A DNA stretch of 64,000 nucleotides from Papio anubis (Eukaryota > Chordata > Mammalia > Primates > Cercopithecidae): contig NC_044986.1 in NCBI RefSeq assembly GCF_008728515.1, positions 68,386,817 through 68,450,816 on the forward strand. The letters run 5' to 3'. Position numbers and translations under genes: made by a program. The notes below the pieces were generated by a model. It did no database searches, had not been told where the DNA came from, and worked only from the letters and a program-made list of their open reading frames with translations. Below, piece by piece: positions 1 to 17,643 of this stretch. Within the stretch, counting starts at the first letter, position 1. Each line of letters begins with the position of its first letter.

Positions 1-164
1 AGCCAGGCATGGTGGCACGTGCCTGAAATCCCAGCTACTCAGGAGTCTGAGGCGGGAAACTCACTTGAACCCAGGAGGTGGCGGTTACAGTAAGCCGAAA
101 TGATACCACTGCACTCCAGCCTGGGCAACAGAATGAGACTCCTCCAAAAAAAAAAAAAAAAAAA
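1..164 (+). mobile_element. Alu, 3' part (cut by window start)
   Basis: The right part of an Alu on the plus strand runs from the window edge to an A-tail at 146-164. The 'gcactccagcctgggcaaca' block just before the tail is the Alu right-monomer end. Confidence 0.9.
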
Positions 165-381
165 GGACAAGATAGGCCCGTGCATTTTAATAAAGCATTG
201 ATATGGTTTCAGGTTCTACATTATAACCAACCTTAAAGAAACAATTGCTTGTTACGTTTTGGTGTAGCATTAAAGAAGAATATTTACAATTATCTGAAAA
301 AGCTATCAAAATACTCATCCTTTTTTCCAACTGCGTGTTTGCGGGAAGCTGGATTTTCTTCAATCAAAACAATATATTGCA

Positions 382-694
382 GGGCACAGTGGCTCACACT
401 TGTAATCCCAGCAGTTTGGGAGGCTGAGGTGGGTGGATCACCTGAGGTCAGGAATTCAAGACCAGACTGGCCAACATGGTGAGACCCCATCTCCACTAAA
501 AATACAAAAAAATTAGCTGGGTGTGGTGGCGCACGCCTGTAATCCCAGCTCCTCGGGAGGCTGCGGCACGAGAATTGCTTGAACCTGGGAGGCGGAGGAT
601 GCAGTGAGCCGAGATTGCACCATTGCCCTCCAGCCTGGGCGACAAGGGCAAAACTTTGTTTCAAAATAAAAAAATAAATAAAAAATTTAAAACC
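382..694 (+). mobile_element. Alu, full-length
   Basis: Starts with the Alu 5' end, has both monomers and an A-rich tail. Flanking copies 'caatatattgca' (before) and 'caacatattgca' (after, about 698-709) look like a target-site duplication with one mismatch. Confidence 0.9.
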
Positions 695-962
695 CCCAAC
701 ATATTGCAACAGACTGAATGCAGAAGTAGAAATGAGGCTCCCACAGTTAAGACAGTTGCTTGAGAGGTTTGTAAAAGTGTAAAACAATGCTGTTTTTCTC
801 ACTAAATTTCTCTTTGTTTTGGAAATGAAGATATTTTTCGTAAAAATATGTTGTTTGTGTTTACATGTAATGAGTTCATTATTCTTTTTTGATAAATTAA
901 TAAATATCTGGGTCCTCAATAATTCTTTTTAAAATTTTTTTATAATTTAAAATAGAGATGAG

Positions 963-1248
963 GGCTGGGCACGGTCGCTCACGTCTGTAATTCCAGCACT
1001 TTGGGAGGCCAAAGTGGGCAGATCACTTGAGGTCAGGAGTTCAAGAACAGCCTGGCCAATATGCTGAAACTCTGTCTCTACTAAAGATACAAAAATTAGC
1101 CGGGCGTGGTGGCACGCGCCTGTAAACCCAGCTACTCAGAGGCTGAGGCAGGAGAATCGCTTGAACCCAGGGGGCAGAGTTTGCAGTGAGGGGAGATCTG
1201 CACTCTAGCCTGGACGACAGAGCAAGACTCCTTTTCAAAAAAACAAAC
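963..1248 (+). mobile_element. Alu, near full-length
   Basis: Both Alu monomers are present on the plus strand, with an A-rich end near 1236-1248 followed by 'caaacat'. The copy is diverged. Confidence 0.9.
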
Positions 1249-1817
<569 letters not shown>

Positions 1818-2084
1818 TAATGATGCCTGAAGTGCTCCAGTTAGCAGGCTAAGCCTTGTCTTCTCTGCCTCCACAGGAACTCATAGGAGCACTAGGGAAG
1901 GCCACATCCCGGACCCCTAAACCCAGAGAGACAGAACTCAGACCTGGGCGGCAAGGACTCAGTAAGTTATTGGGTGCCAAACCTGGCCACCACTGTGCTG
2001 GGCTTTAGGAAAACTTGACATTTATAAAAGTTTAATCTCTAGTAGGTGCTCAAAAAAGCCATTCACTCTTTCATGTAACCAAGA

Positions 2085-2222
2085 AAAGATGTTTGAGCAC
2101 CTACAAAGTGCCAGGCCCTGTCCGAGTCACTGAGGACACAGTGAGTAGCAAAAGGGGCCCAGGTCCTGCCCACATGGGACTTATAATTTGGTGAGGGAAC
2201 AAAAAGTTTAGTCTCAACAAAC
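2085..2222 (-). mobile_element. L2-type LINE fragment
   Basis: The block 'gagcacctacaaagtgccag' and the following 'cactgaggacacagtgag' match the 3' end of L2 on the minus strand. It is old and diverged. Confidence 0.55.
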
Positions 2223-2320
2223 CAAAGTTTGGTTAGATGCTGTGAAAAAGGATGGGGTTCTTTAAGGGCATCTGAGAGAGGGGTCTTGTTTATTCTGAGA
2301 GCCAAAAAGAAGCATAAACG

Positions 2321-2373
2321 TTGTTATGGTTTGGATGTTTGTCCTCCAAATCTCATGTTGAAATGTGATTCCT
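2321..2373 (+). mobile_element. MaLR (MST/THE-type) LTR start, interrupted
   Basis: The words 'gttatggtttggatgtttgt' and 'aaatctcatgttgaaatg' are the 5' start of a MaLR-type LTR. An Alu begins directly after it at 2374, and I do not see the rest of the LTR beyond that Alu. Confidence 0.55.
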
Positions 2374-2652
2374 GGCCAGGTTCAGTGGCTCACACTTGTG
2401 ATCCCAGCACTTTGGGAGGCCGAGGCAGGCAGATCACTCGAGGTCAGGAGTTCGAGGCCAGCACGGACAACATGGTGAAACCCTGTCTATACTAAAATTA
2501 CAAAACTTAGCTGGGCATGGTGGCACTCAAGAGGCTGAGGGAGGAGAATAGCTTCAGCCTGGGAGACGGAGGTTGCAGTGAGCCGAGATTGTGCCACTGC
2601 TCTCCAGTCTGGCCAACAGAGCAAGACCCTGTCTCAAAACAAACAAACAAAA
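2374..2652 (+). mobile_element. Alu
   Basis: Plus-strand Alu with an (AAAC)n tail at 2634-2652. The linker region is shortened ('ggtggcactcaagaggctgagg'), so part of the right-monomer start is deleted. It lies only 30 bp from an Alu of opposite orientation. Confidence 0.9.
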
Positions 2653-2663
2653 CTACATCTTAA

Positions 2664-3169
<506 letters not shown>

Positions 3170-3524
3170 CAATTCTGTTATTAAAGGACTCTGATGCAGT
3201 CTTCAGTGTGCTAATTGCATTTTTCAGCTCCAGAAATTCTGCTCTGGGTGTTTTTAATTATTTCGATCCTTTTGTTAAATGTATCTGATAGAATTCTGAA
3301 TTCCTTCTCTGTGTTATTTTGAATTTCTTTGAGTTTCCTCAACCAGAATTCTGTCTGAAAGGTCACAGCTCTCTTTCTCCAGGATTGGTCCCTGGTGTCT
3401 TATTTAGTTCATTTGGGGAGGTCATGTTTTCCTGGGTCATGCTGCTAGTAGATGTTCTTCGGTGTCTGGGCATTGAAGAGTTCGGTATTTATTGTAGTTT
3501 TCATTGTCTGGGCTTATTTGTACC

Positions 3525-3823
3525 TTTTTTTTTTTTTTTTTTTTTTGAGACCAAGTCTCACTCTGTCACCCAGGCTGGAGTGCAGTGGCGCGATCTTGGC
3601 TCACTGCAACCTCCGCCTCCCGAGTTCAAGCAGTTCTCTGTCTCAGCCTCCCGAGTAGCTGGGATTACAGGCGCCTGCCACCACGCCTGACTAATTTTCG
3701 TATTTTTAGTAGAGATGGGGTTTCACCATCTGACCAGGCTGGTCTTGAACTCCTGGCCTCGTGATCCACCCACCTCAGCCTCCCAAAGTGCTGGGATTAC
3801 AGGCATGAGCCACCACGCCCAGC
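3525..3823 (-). mobile_element. Alu inserted in old L1
   Basis: Full-length minus-strand Alu with poly-T start at 3525. It is flanked by a 'tgtacc' duplication (3519-3524 and 3824-3829), so it landed in the older L1 sequence. Confidence 0.92.
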
Positions 3824-4046
3824 TGTACCCATCCTTCTTAGGAAGACTTTCAAGATATTGAAAGGACTTGGGTGTTGTGATCTAAGCTGTATCTGCTTTA
3901 GGAGGCATCCCACACCCAGTAACGCTGTGGTTCTTGCAAACTCATAGAGGTACTGCCTTGATGGTCTTAGAGAAGATCTGGCCGAATTCTCTGGATTACC
4001 AGGCAGAGATTCTTATTCTCTCCCTAACTTTCTCTCAAATAAATGG

Positions 4047-4073
4047 AGTCTCTCTCTCTCTCTCTCTCTCTGT
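4047..4073. repeat. (CT)n microsatellite
   Basis: A run of CT dinucleotides about 13 units long lies inside the old L1 5' region. Confidence 0.9.
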
Positions 4074-4239
4074 TCTGAGCCACCTGAAGCTGGGGGTAGA
4101 GTGACACAAGCACCCCTGTGGCCACCACCACTATGACAGTGCTGCAGATCCAAGACCAGCACAGCAATGGGTCTTGCCCAAGGCCGGCTGTAACCACTCC
4201 CTGGCCACTGCCTGTGATTGCTCAAGGGCCTGGGGCTCC

Positions 4240-5150
4240 ACAATCAGCTGGTGGCAAAGCCAGCCAGGCCTGTGTCCTTCCCTCCAGAGCAGTGAGGTCC
4301 CCCAGGCCCCAGGCAGTCCAAAGATGCCTTCTGCAAGCCAGGGACTGGCGTCCAAAACCTGACAAGTCTACCTGGTGTTCTATTGTACTGTGGCTGAGCT
4401 GGCACTCAAACCACAAGACACAGCCCTACCCGCTCTTCCCTCCCCTTTCTGAAGACAGAGGAGCCTCACCCTGTAGCCACCACCACCACAGGCCCACAGG
4501 GAGTTCTGCCAGAGTTCCCTTAAGACCCAAAAGCTTTTCAGTCAGCTTGTGGTGAATGCTGCCTGGCCTGGGACTCACCCTTCAGGGCAGTGGGTTCCTC
4601 TCTGGCCCAGGGCAGGCCCAGAAATGCCACCCAAGAGTCAAGTCCTGGAACTGGGGACCCCAAGACTGCACTTGGTGCTCTAGCCCTCTGTGGCTGTGCC
4701 GGGACCTGAAGCACAAGACGAAGTCCCCTTTACTTTTCACTCTGCTTTGTTCAAGCGGAAGGAACCTCACCCCGCAGCCACCACAACTGGGAATGTGCCG
4801 AGTCTCACCTGAAGCCAGCAAGAGTCAGAGGCCCACTGAGGTCCTCGACGTAGCTCCTGGGCATCGCCGCTGGTTATTCAGGCCCCAAGGGCTCTTCAGT
4901 TAGCAGCGGGTGAATGCTGCCAGGACGGGCTCCTTCCCTTCAAGGCAACAGGTGCTCTTCCTGCCCAGGGTGTGTATAGAAACGTCATCTGGGAGCTAGG
5001 GCCTGGAAGTGGGGTCTCACAACTCTGACCAGTCCCCTGCCTGCTGTGGCTGAGCTGGTAGTCAACATGCGAGACAAAGTCCTCCCCACTCTTCCCCTCT
5101 CCTCTCCTCAAGAGGAGGGAAGGGGTCTCTTTTGGAGCCATGAGCTGTGC
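4240..5150 (-). repeat. Imperfect tandem repeat in L1 5' region
   Basis: Three diverged copies of a roughly 300-360 bp unit. The word 'gtgaatgctgcc' near 4552 recurs near 4910, each followed by a 'ccttcccttca'-like block and then by 'agtcctggaactgggg' / 'gggcctggaagtgggg'. A third, more diverged copy starts near 4245. Such internal tandem units are known in old L1 5' untranslated regions. Confidence 0.6.
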
Positions 5151-5304
5151 GGCCTGGGGTTAGGGGAGGGGTGATGCCAGCACGCCCTTGGCTGCCCCAG
5201 CTGATGTCTCAATAGGTCGTGTGTCCTGCCCCCCGGCTGGCTGAGTGATTTTGAGTGACCTTGGACAAGTCATGTCACCACTCAGAGACAGATAATGGGT
5301 ATGA

Positions 5305-5605
5305 ATCACACATTCATTCAACAAACACTTCTTGGGAGCCCACTGTTGCCCAGGCCTGTTCAGGACACTGCACAGGTAGCCGGGAGCAGGACTCTCGCTT
5401 TGTTTCCGGGCTGTCCAGTCTAGTGGAGAATCTGGACACAGACATGAACAGGTGGTCACACTACTGTAGTGTGCACAGAGTGACCCAGCACGGTAGCCTC
5501 GGGGACATAGGAGCTCTTGCAAACCAACTCCTGGGGACTCGGCCCAAACTCTTTGCTGGCCAGTCCTTCCTGGAGGCCATGATCTGCTGCAGCCGCTAAG
5601 CCTGG
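5305..5605 (-). mobile_element. L2 LINE 3' fragment
   Basis: The stretch 'cattcattcaacaaacactt' followed by diverged 'caggcctgttcaggacactg' and 'gtccagtctagtgg' is the reverse complement of the L2 3' end. Confidence 0.6.
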
Positions 5606-6063
5606 GCGGTGGATGGGTGCAGCCGGCCTGAGGAAGGAGGGAATGGCACAGATGCCCTCCATCCCTGATTCCCCGGTATCCCTGGGAGTGGCTTTGGGGA
5701 ACAAGTCCCTCAAATACCCTTGAGATTATTTTGTCATTTGCTCTTTTTCTTGAATATGATGGGGGGTGGAGGGGGCGGCAGATGTGTGGCTGTTACAGTT
5801 TGCCCTGCTTGCCCTCCCTCTCTCCCTCCCCATTCCCATCTTCCCTCCCTCCCCTCCCGTTTGCAGAGACCCTTACACATTTTCCCAAAGCCGCAGCCCC
5901 GTGAGTTCCTTTGAATCAGACAGTTGAAAAACAATAGCATCCATTCAATGTTCACTGTTGGAAAGCAGAAAGAACTGTCACTCCTAATCTTGCTCCTCAG
6001 AGAGAACCATTGAGAATATCTTGGAAGATAGACATCTAGGTTTTTTTCTCTATGTGTATTCAT
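5606..6063. other. Unassigned stretch
   Basis: No family recognised. It contains a G-rich patch at 5760-5780 and C/T-rich runs at 5810-5860. The open frames covering it look like chance frames through this biased composition. Confidence 0.35.
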
Positions 6064-6389
6064 TTTATTTTATTTTATTTTATTTTATTTATTTAGTTTT
6101 TGAGACAGAGCTGTGCTCCTGTTGCCCAGGCTAGAGTGCAATGGTGTGACCTCGGCTCAACACAACCTTCGCCTCCTAGGTTCAGCGATTCTCTTGCCTC
6201 AGCCTCTCGAGTGGCTGGGATTACAGGCATGTGCCCCACACCCCTCTAATTTTTGTGTGTGTGTTTTTTTAGTAGAGACGGGGTTTTTCCATGTTGGTCA
6301 GGCTCGTCTTGAACTCCCTACCTCAGGTGATCCGCCCGCCTTGGCCTCTCAAAGTGCTGGGATTACAGGCGTGAGTCACCGTGCCCAGC
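6064..6389 (-). mobile_element. Alu with (TTTTA)n tail
   Basis: Minus-strand full-length Alu. Its A-tail has become a (TAAAA)n array, read as (TTTTA)n at 6064-6095. Confidence 0.9.
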
Positions 6390-6396
6390 TTTATCG

Positions 6397-6512
6397 TTTT
6401 TTTTTTTTTTTTTTTGAGACGGAGTCTCAAAAACTAAAAGTCTCTGTTGCCCAGGCTGGAGTGCAATGGTGCCATCTTGGATCACTGCAGCCTCTGCCTC
6501 CCCAGTTGAAGC
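6397..6512 (-). mobile_element. Alu 3' half joined head-on to another Alu
   Basis: A poly-T start at about 6399 and one monomer on the minus strand break off at 6509-6512, where a plus-strand Alu begins with no spacer. Confidence 0.8.
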
Positions 6513-6795
6513 TCTGGGCGCAGTCACTTTGGGAGGCCAAGGCAGGCAGATAACCTGAAGTCAGGAGTTCAAGACCATCCTGGCCAATATGGCAAAACCC
6601 TGTCTCTACTAAAAATACAAAAATTAGCTGGGCATGGTGGCACACACCTGTAGTCCCAGCTACTCAGGAGGCTGGGGCGGGAGAATCACTTAAACCCAGG
6701 AGGTGGAGGCTGCAGTGAGCTGAGATCACGTCACTGAGCTCCAGCCTGGGTGACAGAATGAGACTGTCTCAAAAATAATAATAATAATTAAAAAT
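6513..6795 (+). mobile_element. Alu, plus strand
   Basis: Begins 'ctgggcgcagt' and runs to an (ATA)/(AAT)-rich tail. The left monomer lacks a stretch between 'gcagt' and 'cactttggg', consistent with a deletion at the junction with the preceding inverted copy. Confidence 0.85.
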
Positions 6796-7774
<979 letters not shown>

Positions 7775-7783
7775 TGGGATTAT

Positions 7784-7912
7784 ACAGCCAGGTGTGGGGA
7801 TGTACACCTGTAGTCCCAGCTACTTGAGAGGCTGAGGCAGGAGGACCGCTAAAGCTCAGGAGTTTGAGACCAGCCTGGGCAACACAGTGAGACCCCCATT
7901 TAAAAAAAAATT
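7784..7912 (+). mobile_element. Free left Alu monomer (FLAM-like)
   Basis: A single Alu left monomer, about 125 bp with its own A-rich end 'aaaaaaaaatttt', immediately downstream of a full Alu. Confidence 0.75.
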
Positions 7913-8143
7913 TTAAATGGGATTATGCTCTTAATATTGATCTGTATTTTTTTCACTCAGTAATATACTATGAACATTTTTTTCAACTCAGTATTGATAG
8001 ATTTACTTTATCCTTTTCCAATGACTGCATAGAATTTCATTGCATGGACATAGCATCATTTATTCACTCAGTTCACAATTGATATATAGCTATACATATA
8101 AACATAGACATAAATATAGATTGATATTACTTTCAGTTTTCTT

Positions 8144-8809
<666 letters not shown>

Positions 8810-9068
8810 ACTTTCAGTTTTCTTCATTACAATATTACAGCAAACATTAACATCTACACCTGTAAGTGTATGTTTGTATCAATCTCTGACATTGTCATGC
8901 TTTTTCTATAGGGTCAACTTCTGGAAGTGGGATGGCTAATTCAGAGGGGATGTGGATTTAAAATGTTAGTACCTGCTGTCAACTTACTCTCCTAAATTTA
9001 CACTCCCATGCACAGGCTCCCCAGCCCTGGATGTAAAATGTTTTCTGCCTTTAAAAATAACTGCTCTC

Positions 9069-9866
<798 letters not shown>

Positions 9867-10672
9867 GACACGGAACTGCCTATTAACCTGGCCAGATTTC
9901 TCAGGACCTGGGAGGCTAGGTAGGCCTCTCTGGCTCCAACTCCTTCAGGGAAGAACCCTTTAGCCACCAATTCTCACCACACCCAGCACGAAGCAGGCAC
10001 TATCCTGCTGTACTGATTCTCCCACCAAGAAGGCCCGGCTGCCTCCCTTTGGACTTGGCCTTCAGATCCTTCCGGCCCAGCCCCTACACTCTCCCCACCT
10101 GCCTTCTGGAGCCCAGTCAACCCTCAGAGAGCACCTCTTCCTTGAACACAGTGCGACTGGGCTCACCTGTGCCTCCTCTTTTGTCGGGAGGATGGGGGAG
10201 CAAAGAGAAGCATAGGATACCCTCTCTCCACTCCTGAGCCCTGAATCCATTTGGGGCACACAGACCCACGGAGAACAAGGGCTCATGTGCATGGCTGGGC
10301 CCTTCTCCAGGCGAGCACCAGCCTTGAAGGGCAAGACAGCGTTGCTCTTCTGTGTCTTCAAGAGCTTTTACTTGATTTGGGTGGTAAGGTACCTAAGCGG
10401 ATGCTTTTAATGGCCTTGTCACGCCCCTTCAGCGCCTGATGACAGCCACAGCTGTGGTGGACCACTGTAAATGGATGCTGATGGTGGCTCATCCCTCGAA
10501 GCTTACCCTCTGTGGCCCTCCACTCCTCTGTCCCAGGACTTTCTCAAAAGCCACAGGATCTTGCTGGGCCCCTGGGCAAGCACGGCCTGGTAGGGTGGGG
10601 AAGCTGACCCCCAGGCCATCCACAACCAGTGCGGGGAGGAGCCAGGGGAGGAACCCCAGCCTCCCACACTGA
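9867..10672. other. Unassigned unique-looking stretch
   Basis: No repeat family recognised. Open frames (for example 10062-10361 minus) lack recognisable domains. If host regulatory sequence exists in the first 30 kb, this GC-moderate stretch is one of the few unmasked places for it. Confidence 0.3.
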
Positions 10673-10688
10673 GATGGACCATTCTGGG

Positions 10689-10771
10689 CCAGGTGTGATG
10701 CCTTGTGCCTGCAATCGCGCTACTCAGGAGGCTGAAGAAGGAGGATCGCTTGACCCCAGCCAGGGGTTCAG
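10689..10771 (+). mobile_element. Internally deleted Alu fragment with target duplication
   Basis: An 83-bp Alu piece flanked by 'gatggaccattctggg' (10673-10688) and 'gatggatcattctggg' (10772-10787). The 16-bp duplication shows that this short form is the inserted unit or a later internal deletion of it. Confidence 0.75.
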
Positions 10772-11082
10772 GATGGATCATTCTGGGATGACTTCTGTAT
10801 GAGACAAGCAACCTCAATCACACACCTTTTATCAGCATTTACACTGTCCCTGTAGCAGCCCCTCCCTTCCTCACCCCTGCTTCCTGGGAGGACCCTGATA
10901 AACTCTTGCACCCAAGTCCTTGTCTGAGGCTCTGCTTCCAGGGGAAACTGTAAGGGTCTCCAGGGTCATAGGAATTTAATCAACCTGAACAGTCCACTTG
11001 TTTTATAGCCTCCTGCCCTGCAGCCTGTTTCTTCCTAAACCCTGTGTGGAATGCACTCACCTACTTGGTTAAAATCAGCTCC

Positions 11083-11989
<907 letters not shown>

Positions 11990-12615
11990 TCAACTTACGG
12001 ATGAACCCAAGTGACCTCTCCTCATGAGCCTGCTACAGTCTCCACTCGGGAGAAGCGATGGCTTCATCACCATCGCATGCGGCCCAGGTGCTGGCGTGAT
12101 GGCTCACTGCATCTACGCCACTGGGGCCCCGCCTCTGCACACAACCACACACCCTCTCCCCTCTCCTCGCCCGATCAAACCCTCCTGTCACTGTCCCTGG
12201 AAGAGACACTGCTTTAGAGAATTCTCCCAGTGTCCTTACTCACGCTAAATAATAAAATGCCTATTGTTCAAAACAAACCCTGGGTTTTTTTGCAGGTAAC
12301 AAACCCAAACTAAGGTGCTCAGGAACAATCACAACCAAAATTTGAGTATCTTGTGTACCAGAAGTATCAATAAGGGCCCTCAGACCCAGCAAAGTCACCC
12401 CCACAACACACAAGTGTGGGAGATAGTTTCAGTCTAAGCCAGACCAGAGGGACCGAACAACCAAATGCAGCCAATAAACTTGATTGGATCCTGGATCAGG
12501 AAATAAAAAAGACACTTTAAGGGAAAAGTTGAAGCAATGTGAGCGTCCTGCGGACTGCATGTTTGCTGATCTTGTTGAATTAATGTTATTCTTGGGTGTC
12601 ATGATGGTTCTGTAG

Positions 12616-12991
<376 letters not shown>

Positions 12992-13006
12992 GGCAAGTTA
13001 CTTTCA

Positions 13007-13330
<324 letters not shown>

Positions 13331-13532
13331 ATAAACAGAGACAGAGTTTAAAAGGATGGGAGGGAGAAAACATGCTAAAATGTAAAGAATTGGTGAAATC
13401 TGTTTGGGGGCACACAGGTATTCATTGTACTAATCTTTTGGTACAACTTTTCTTAAATTTTAATGTTTTAAAATAAGAACAGGTGTGCAGAAAGGGCTGC
13501 AAGCCTCCGGATAGAGAAAGAAGCTATTCTTG

Positions 13533-13806
13533 AGGTCCATGCCTCATGCCTGTAATCCCAGCACTTTGAGAGGCCAATGTAGGTGGATCATGAGGTCAGG
13601 AGTTCAACACTAGCCTGGCCAACATGGTGAAACCCAGTCGCTACTAAAAAATACAAACATTAACTGGGCATGGTGGTGTGTGCCTGTAATCCTTAGCCAC
13701 CGGGGCTGAGCAGGAGAACTCACTGAACTGGGAGGCAGAGACTGGAGGAACCCAGATCCTCACACCCCACTCAGTCCAGCCTGGGCAACAAGAGCAAAAC
13801 TCTGTC
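13533..13806 (+). mobile_element. Alu, diverged
   Basis: A diverged plus-strand Alu whose A-tail has expanded into the large purine microsatellite that follows. Confidence 0.85.
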
Positions 13807-14241
<435 letters not shown>

Positions 14242-14406
14242 AGTGAGAAAGACAGACATTAATTCTTGGCGAGCCAGGAAGGCTTCGTGGAGCAGGTACT
14301 ATCTAGGACGAGCCTGAAGGTTGGGTATGTTCATGGCAGAGACCAAAGGTGTTCCCAGCACAGGAAACAACACGTGCGAAGGTGTGAGGGTTAGATGTGA
14401 CTTAGC
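14242..14406 (-). mobile_element. L2-like fragment
   Basis: Text such as 'gccaggaaggcttcgtggagc' and 'ggaaacaacacgtgcgaagg' resembles antisense L2 3' sequence. The copy is very diverged. Confidence 0.4.
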
Positions 14407-15110
14407 TGTAATTAGCCGACAGGTTCCTCCTGCTTGCTGCATGAACAAAACCAATTCATTGAGACCATGGTACTGCAGTAGAGAAAGAAGGCTAGCTATG
14501 TGGAAGACAGAGTTATTACTAAAATCAGTCTCCCCAAAGGCTCAGAGGTTAGAGTTTTTCAAGGAGAGTTTGGTAGGCAGGGGGCTGGGGGAGGGGGAAT
14601 ATTGATTGGTTGGGGGTGAAATTACAGGGGTGTGGAAAATTGTCCTCGTGCTCCAAGTCCTCTCGGTGGGGGCCACAGGACCAGTTGAGTTACGAGTCGG
14701 TGGTCCAGGAGGGGTCAGTTGATCGTCAGAAATGCAAAAGTCTGAAAAGACATCTCAAAAGGCCAATCTTAGGTTCTACCATAGTGTTGTTATTTATAGG
14801 AGTAATTGAGGAAGTCACAAATCTGTGACCTCTGGAACAATACTGATAGTAATTTACTGTGCCTTCATCTTAGCAGAGTTCAGGCCCTTCTCATAACCCT
14901 AACTTTGTGGACTTTTATTAGATTTACAAAAGTGGTTTAGTTTTGGGAAGGGCTATTACCATCCCTGCCTTAAACTAAAAACTAAATTCCTCCCAAAGTT
15001 AGCTTGGTCTATGCCCAGGAATGACCAAGGACAGCTTGGAGGTTAGAGGGAAGATGGAGTCCGCCATGTCAGATTTATCTCACTGTCATAATTTTGCAAA
15101 GGTGGTTTCA
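14407..15110 (-). mobile_element. ERV class I solo LTR (704 bp), copy 1
   Basis: Reads TG...CA when reverse-complemented (plus ends 'tgtaattag' and 'gtggtttca'). It aligns along its length with 22675-23683 once that copy's AluYR is removed. Shared blocks include 'attcctcccaaagttag', 'gcccaggaatgaccaaggac' and 'tcataattttgcaaagg'. I do not name the family. Confidence 0.72.
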
Positions 15111-15384
15111 CTAACACAATGTGGCAGGTGTTATGGGTTGGGCCACTCATCACATATTCAAATTGGATCAAGAAGGATCTTAGAAAACTATAAACTCACC
15201 TTATCTCAAGCCCTTGCAGCTAGCAGTGGCCATGTGACACAATTTTGACCAAGAAAGCTACTGAGGAATCCCAGGAAAGTCTTTGCTTTCCTGATATGGC
15301 CGCAAACTTGTCTTCCACTTCCCTCCTCCTGGAACTCAGACCTAATTGATGTGGGGCTGGCCATGCAGGAGACAGAAATTTGTA

Positions 15385-16012
15385 GAACACAATACTCACC
15401 AACAGTAGAATACACATTCTTCTAGAATACCCATGGAATGCTGGTCAAGATATACCATATGGACCAGGCATGGCAGCTCATATCTGTAATTCCAGCACTT
15501 TAGGAGGACGAGGTGGGCAGATTGCTGGAGCCCAGGCGTTCAAGACCAGCCTGGGCAACATGGCAAAACCCCATCTCTTCAAAAAATGAGAGAAATTAGC
15601 TGGACGTAGTGGAGCACACTTGAAGTCCCAGCTACTCAGGAGGCTAAGGTGGGAGAATCGCTTGAACCTGGGAGGTCAAGGCTGGGGGACAGCCTGGGGG
15701 ACAGAGTGAGACCCTGTCTAAAAAAAAAAAAAAAAAAAAAAAAGACAAACCCTATGTTGGGCCATAAAATGAGTCTCAATAAACCTAACAGGATTGAAAC
15801 AATACAGAGTATGTTCTTTGATGCTATGGAATTAAATAAATTATTTTACAAATCAATATAATCAATATCAGTATGATATCCAGAAACTCCCCCAAAGTAA
15901 GCAAGACTTCTAAATACATATTCTCTGGGTCACGGAAAAAAATCACAAGGTAAATTAAAAAATACTTATAAGTGAAAGATAACAAAAGCACAAGATATTA
16001 ATCTCTTTTAGT
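15385..16012 (+). mobile_element. Old L1 ORF2 fragment, interrupted by Alu
   Basis: Sense L1 ORF2 words flank an Alu: 'agaatacacattcttctaga', 'atgttgggccataaaatgag' and 'gttctttgatgctatggaat'. The coding frame is broken. Confidence 0.7.
15464..15743 (+). mobile_element. Alu, old (AluJ-like)
   Basis: Plus-strand, well diverged Alu inserted in the L1 ORF2 fragment, ending in a 23-base A-tail (15720-15743). Confidence 0.88.
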
Positions 16013-16014
16013 AG

Positions 16015-16349
<335 letters not shown>

Positions 16350-16351
16350 TA

Positions 16352-17344
<993 letters not shown>

Positions 17345-17643
17345 CAATAGATTTTTTTATTTCAGATATTGTATCTGGCTATTGTAGGATTTCCATGGGC
17401 TTCTTAATTCCCCTGGCCTCCTCAGAGTCTCACCTGGCACATGTGCAGGTCAGGAGTTGGCAAAGAATCTTAGGATGTTCTTAGGCAGATGTTACCCTCC
17501 CCCTCCCCAACCCCACTGTGGCTCCCACTCTGCTGGGATTTCCTCCCTCCATCCCTAGCTGCTGGACCCACTCTTAACTCCTATTTACTACTAGGGATAT
17601 CTCCAAGTCACGTGGCACCAGAGTATGTTAGAGGCAGTGAATC

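Larger units (their letters stand above)
3175..5165 (-). mobile_element. Old L1 (L1M/L1PB-type) 5' region, minus strand
   Basis: 3180-3520 read in antisense looks like the start of an L1 ORF1 coiled-coil segment, and 3830-5165 continues as a GC-rich L1-type 5' untranslated region with internal tandem copies. The element is split by an Alu at 3525-3823, across which the text joins cleanly at 'tttgtacc/tgtaccc'. Open frames in 4118-5140 follow the tandem copies, show no known domain and are not taken as genes. Family assignment is by recognition only. Confidence 0.6.

Noticed and set aside
290..919. 209-codon minus-strand frame
   Set aside because: Its core is the usual translation of an antisense Alu. 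The many frames with Cys-Leu-Ser-Leu-Pro-like text across the window have the same origin.
4118..4903. Consecutive open frames of 115-145 codons
   Set aside because: They lie in the GC-rich tandem units of an old L1 5' untranslated region, where long chance frames on both strands are expected.
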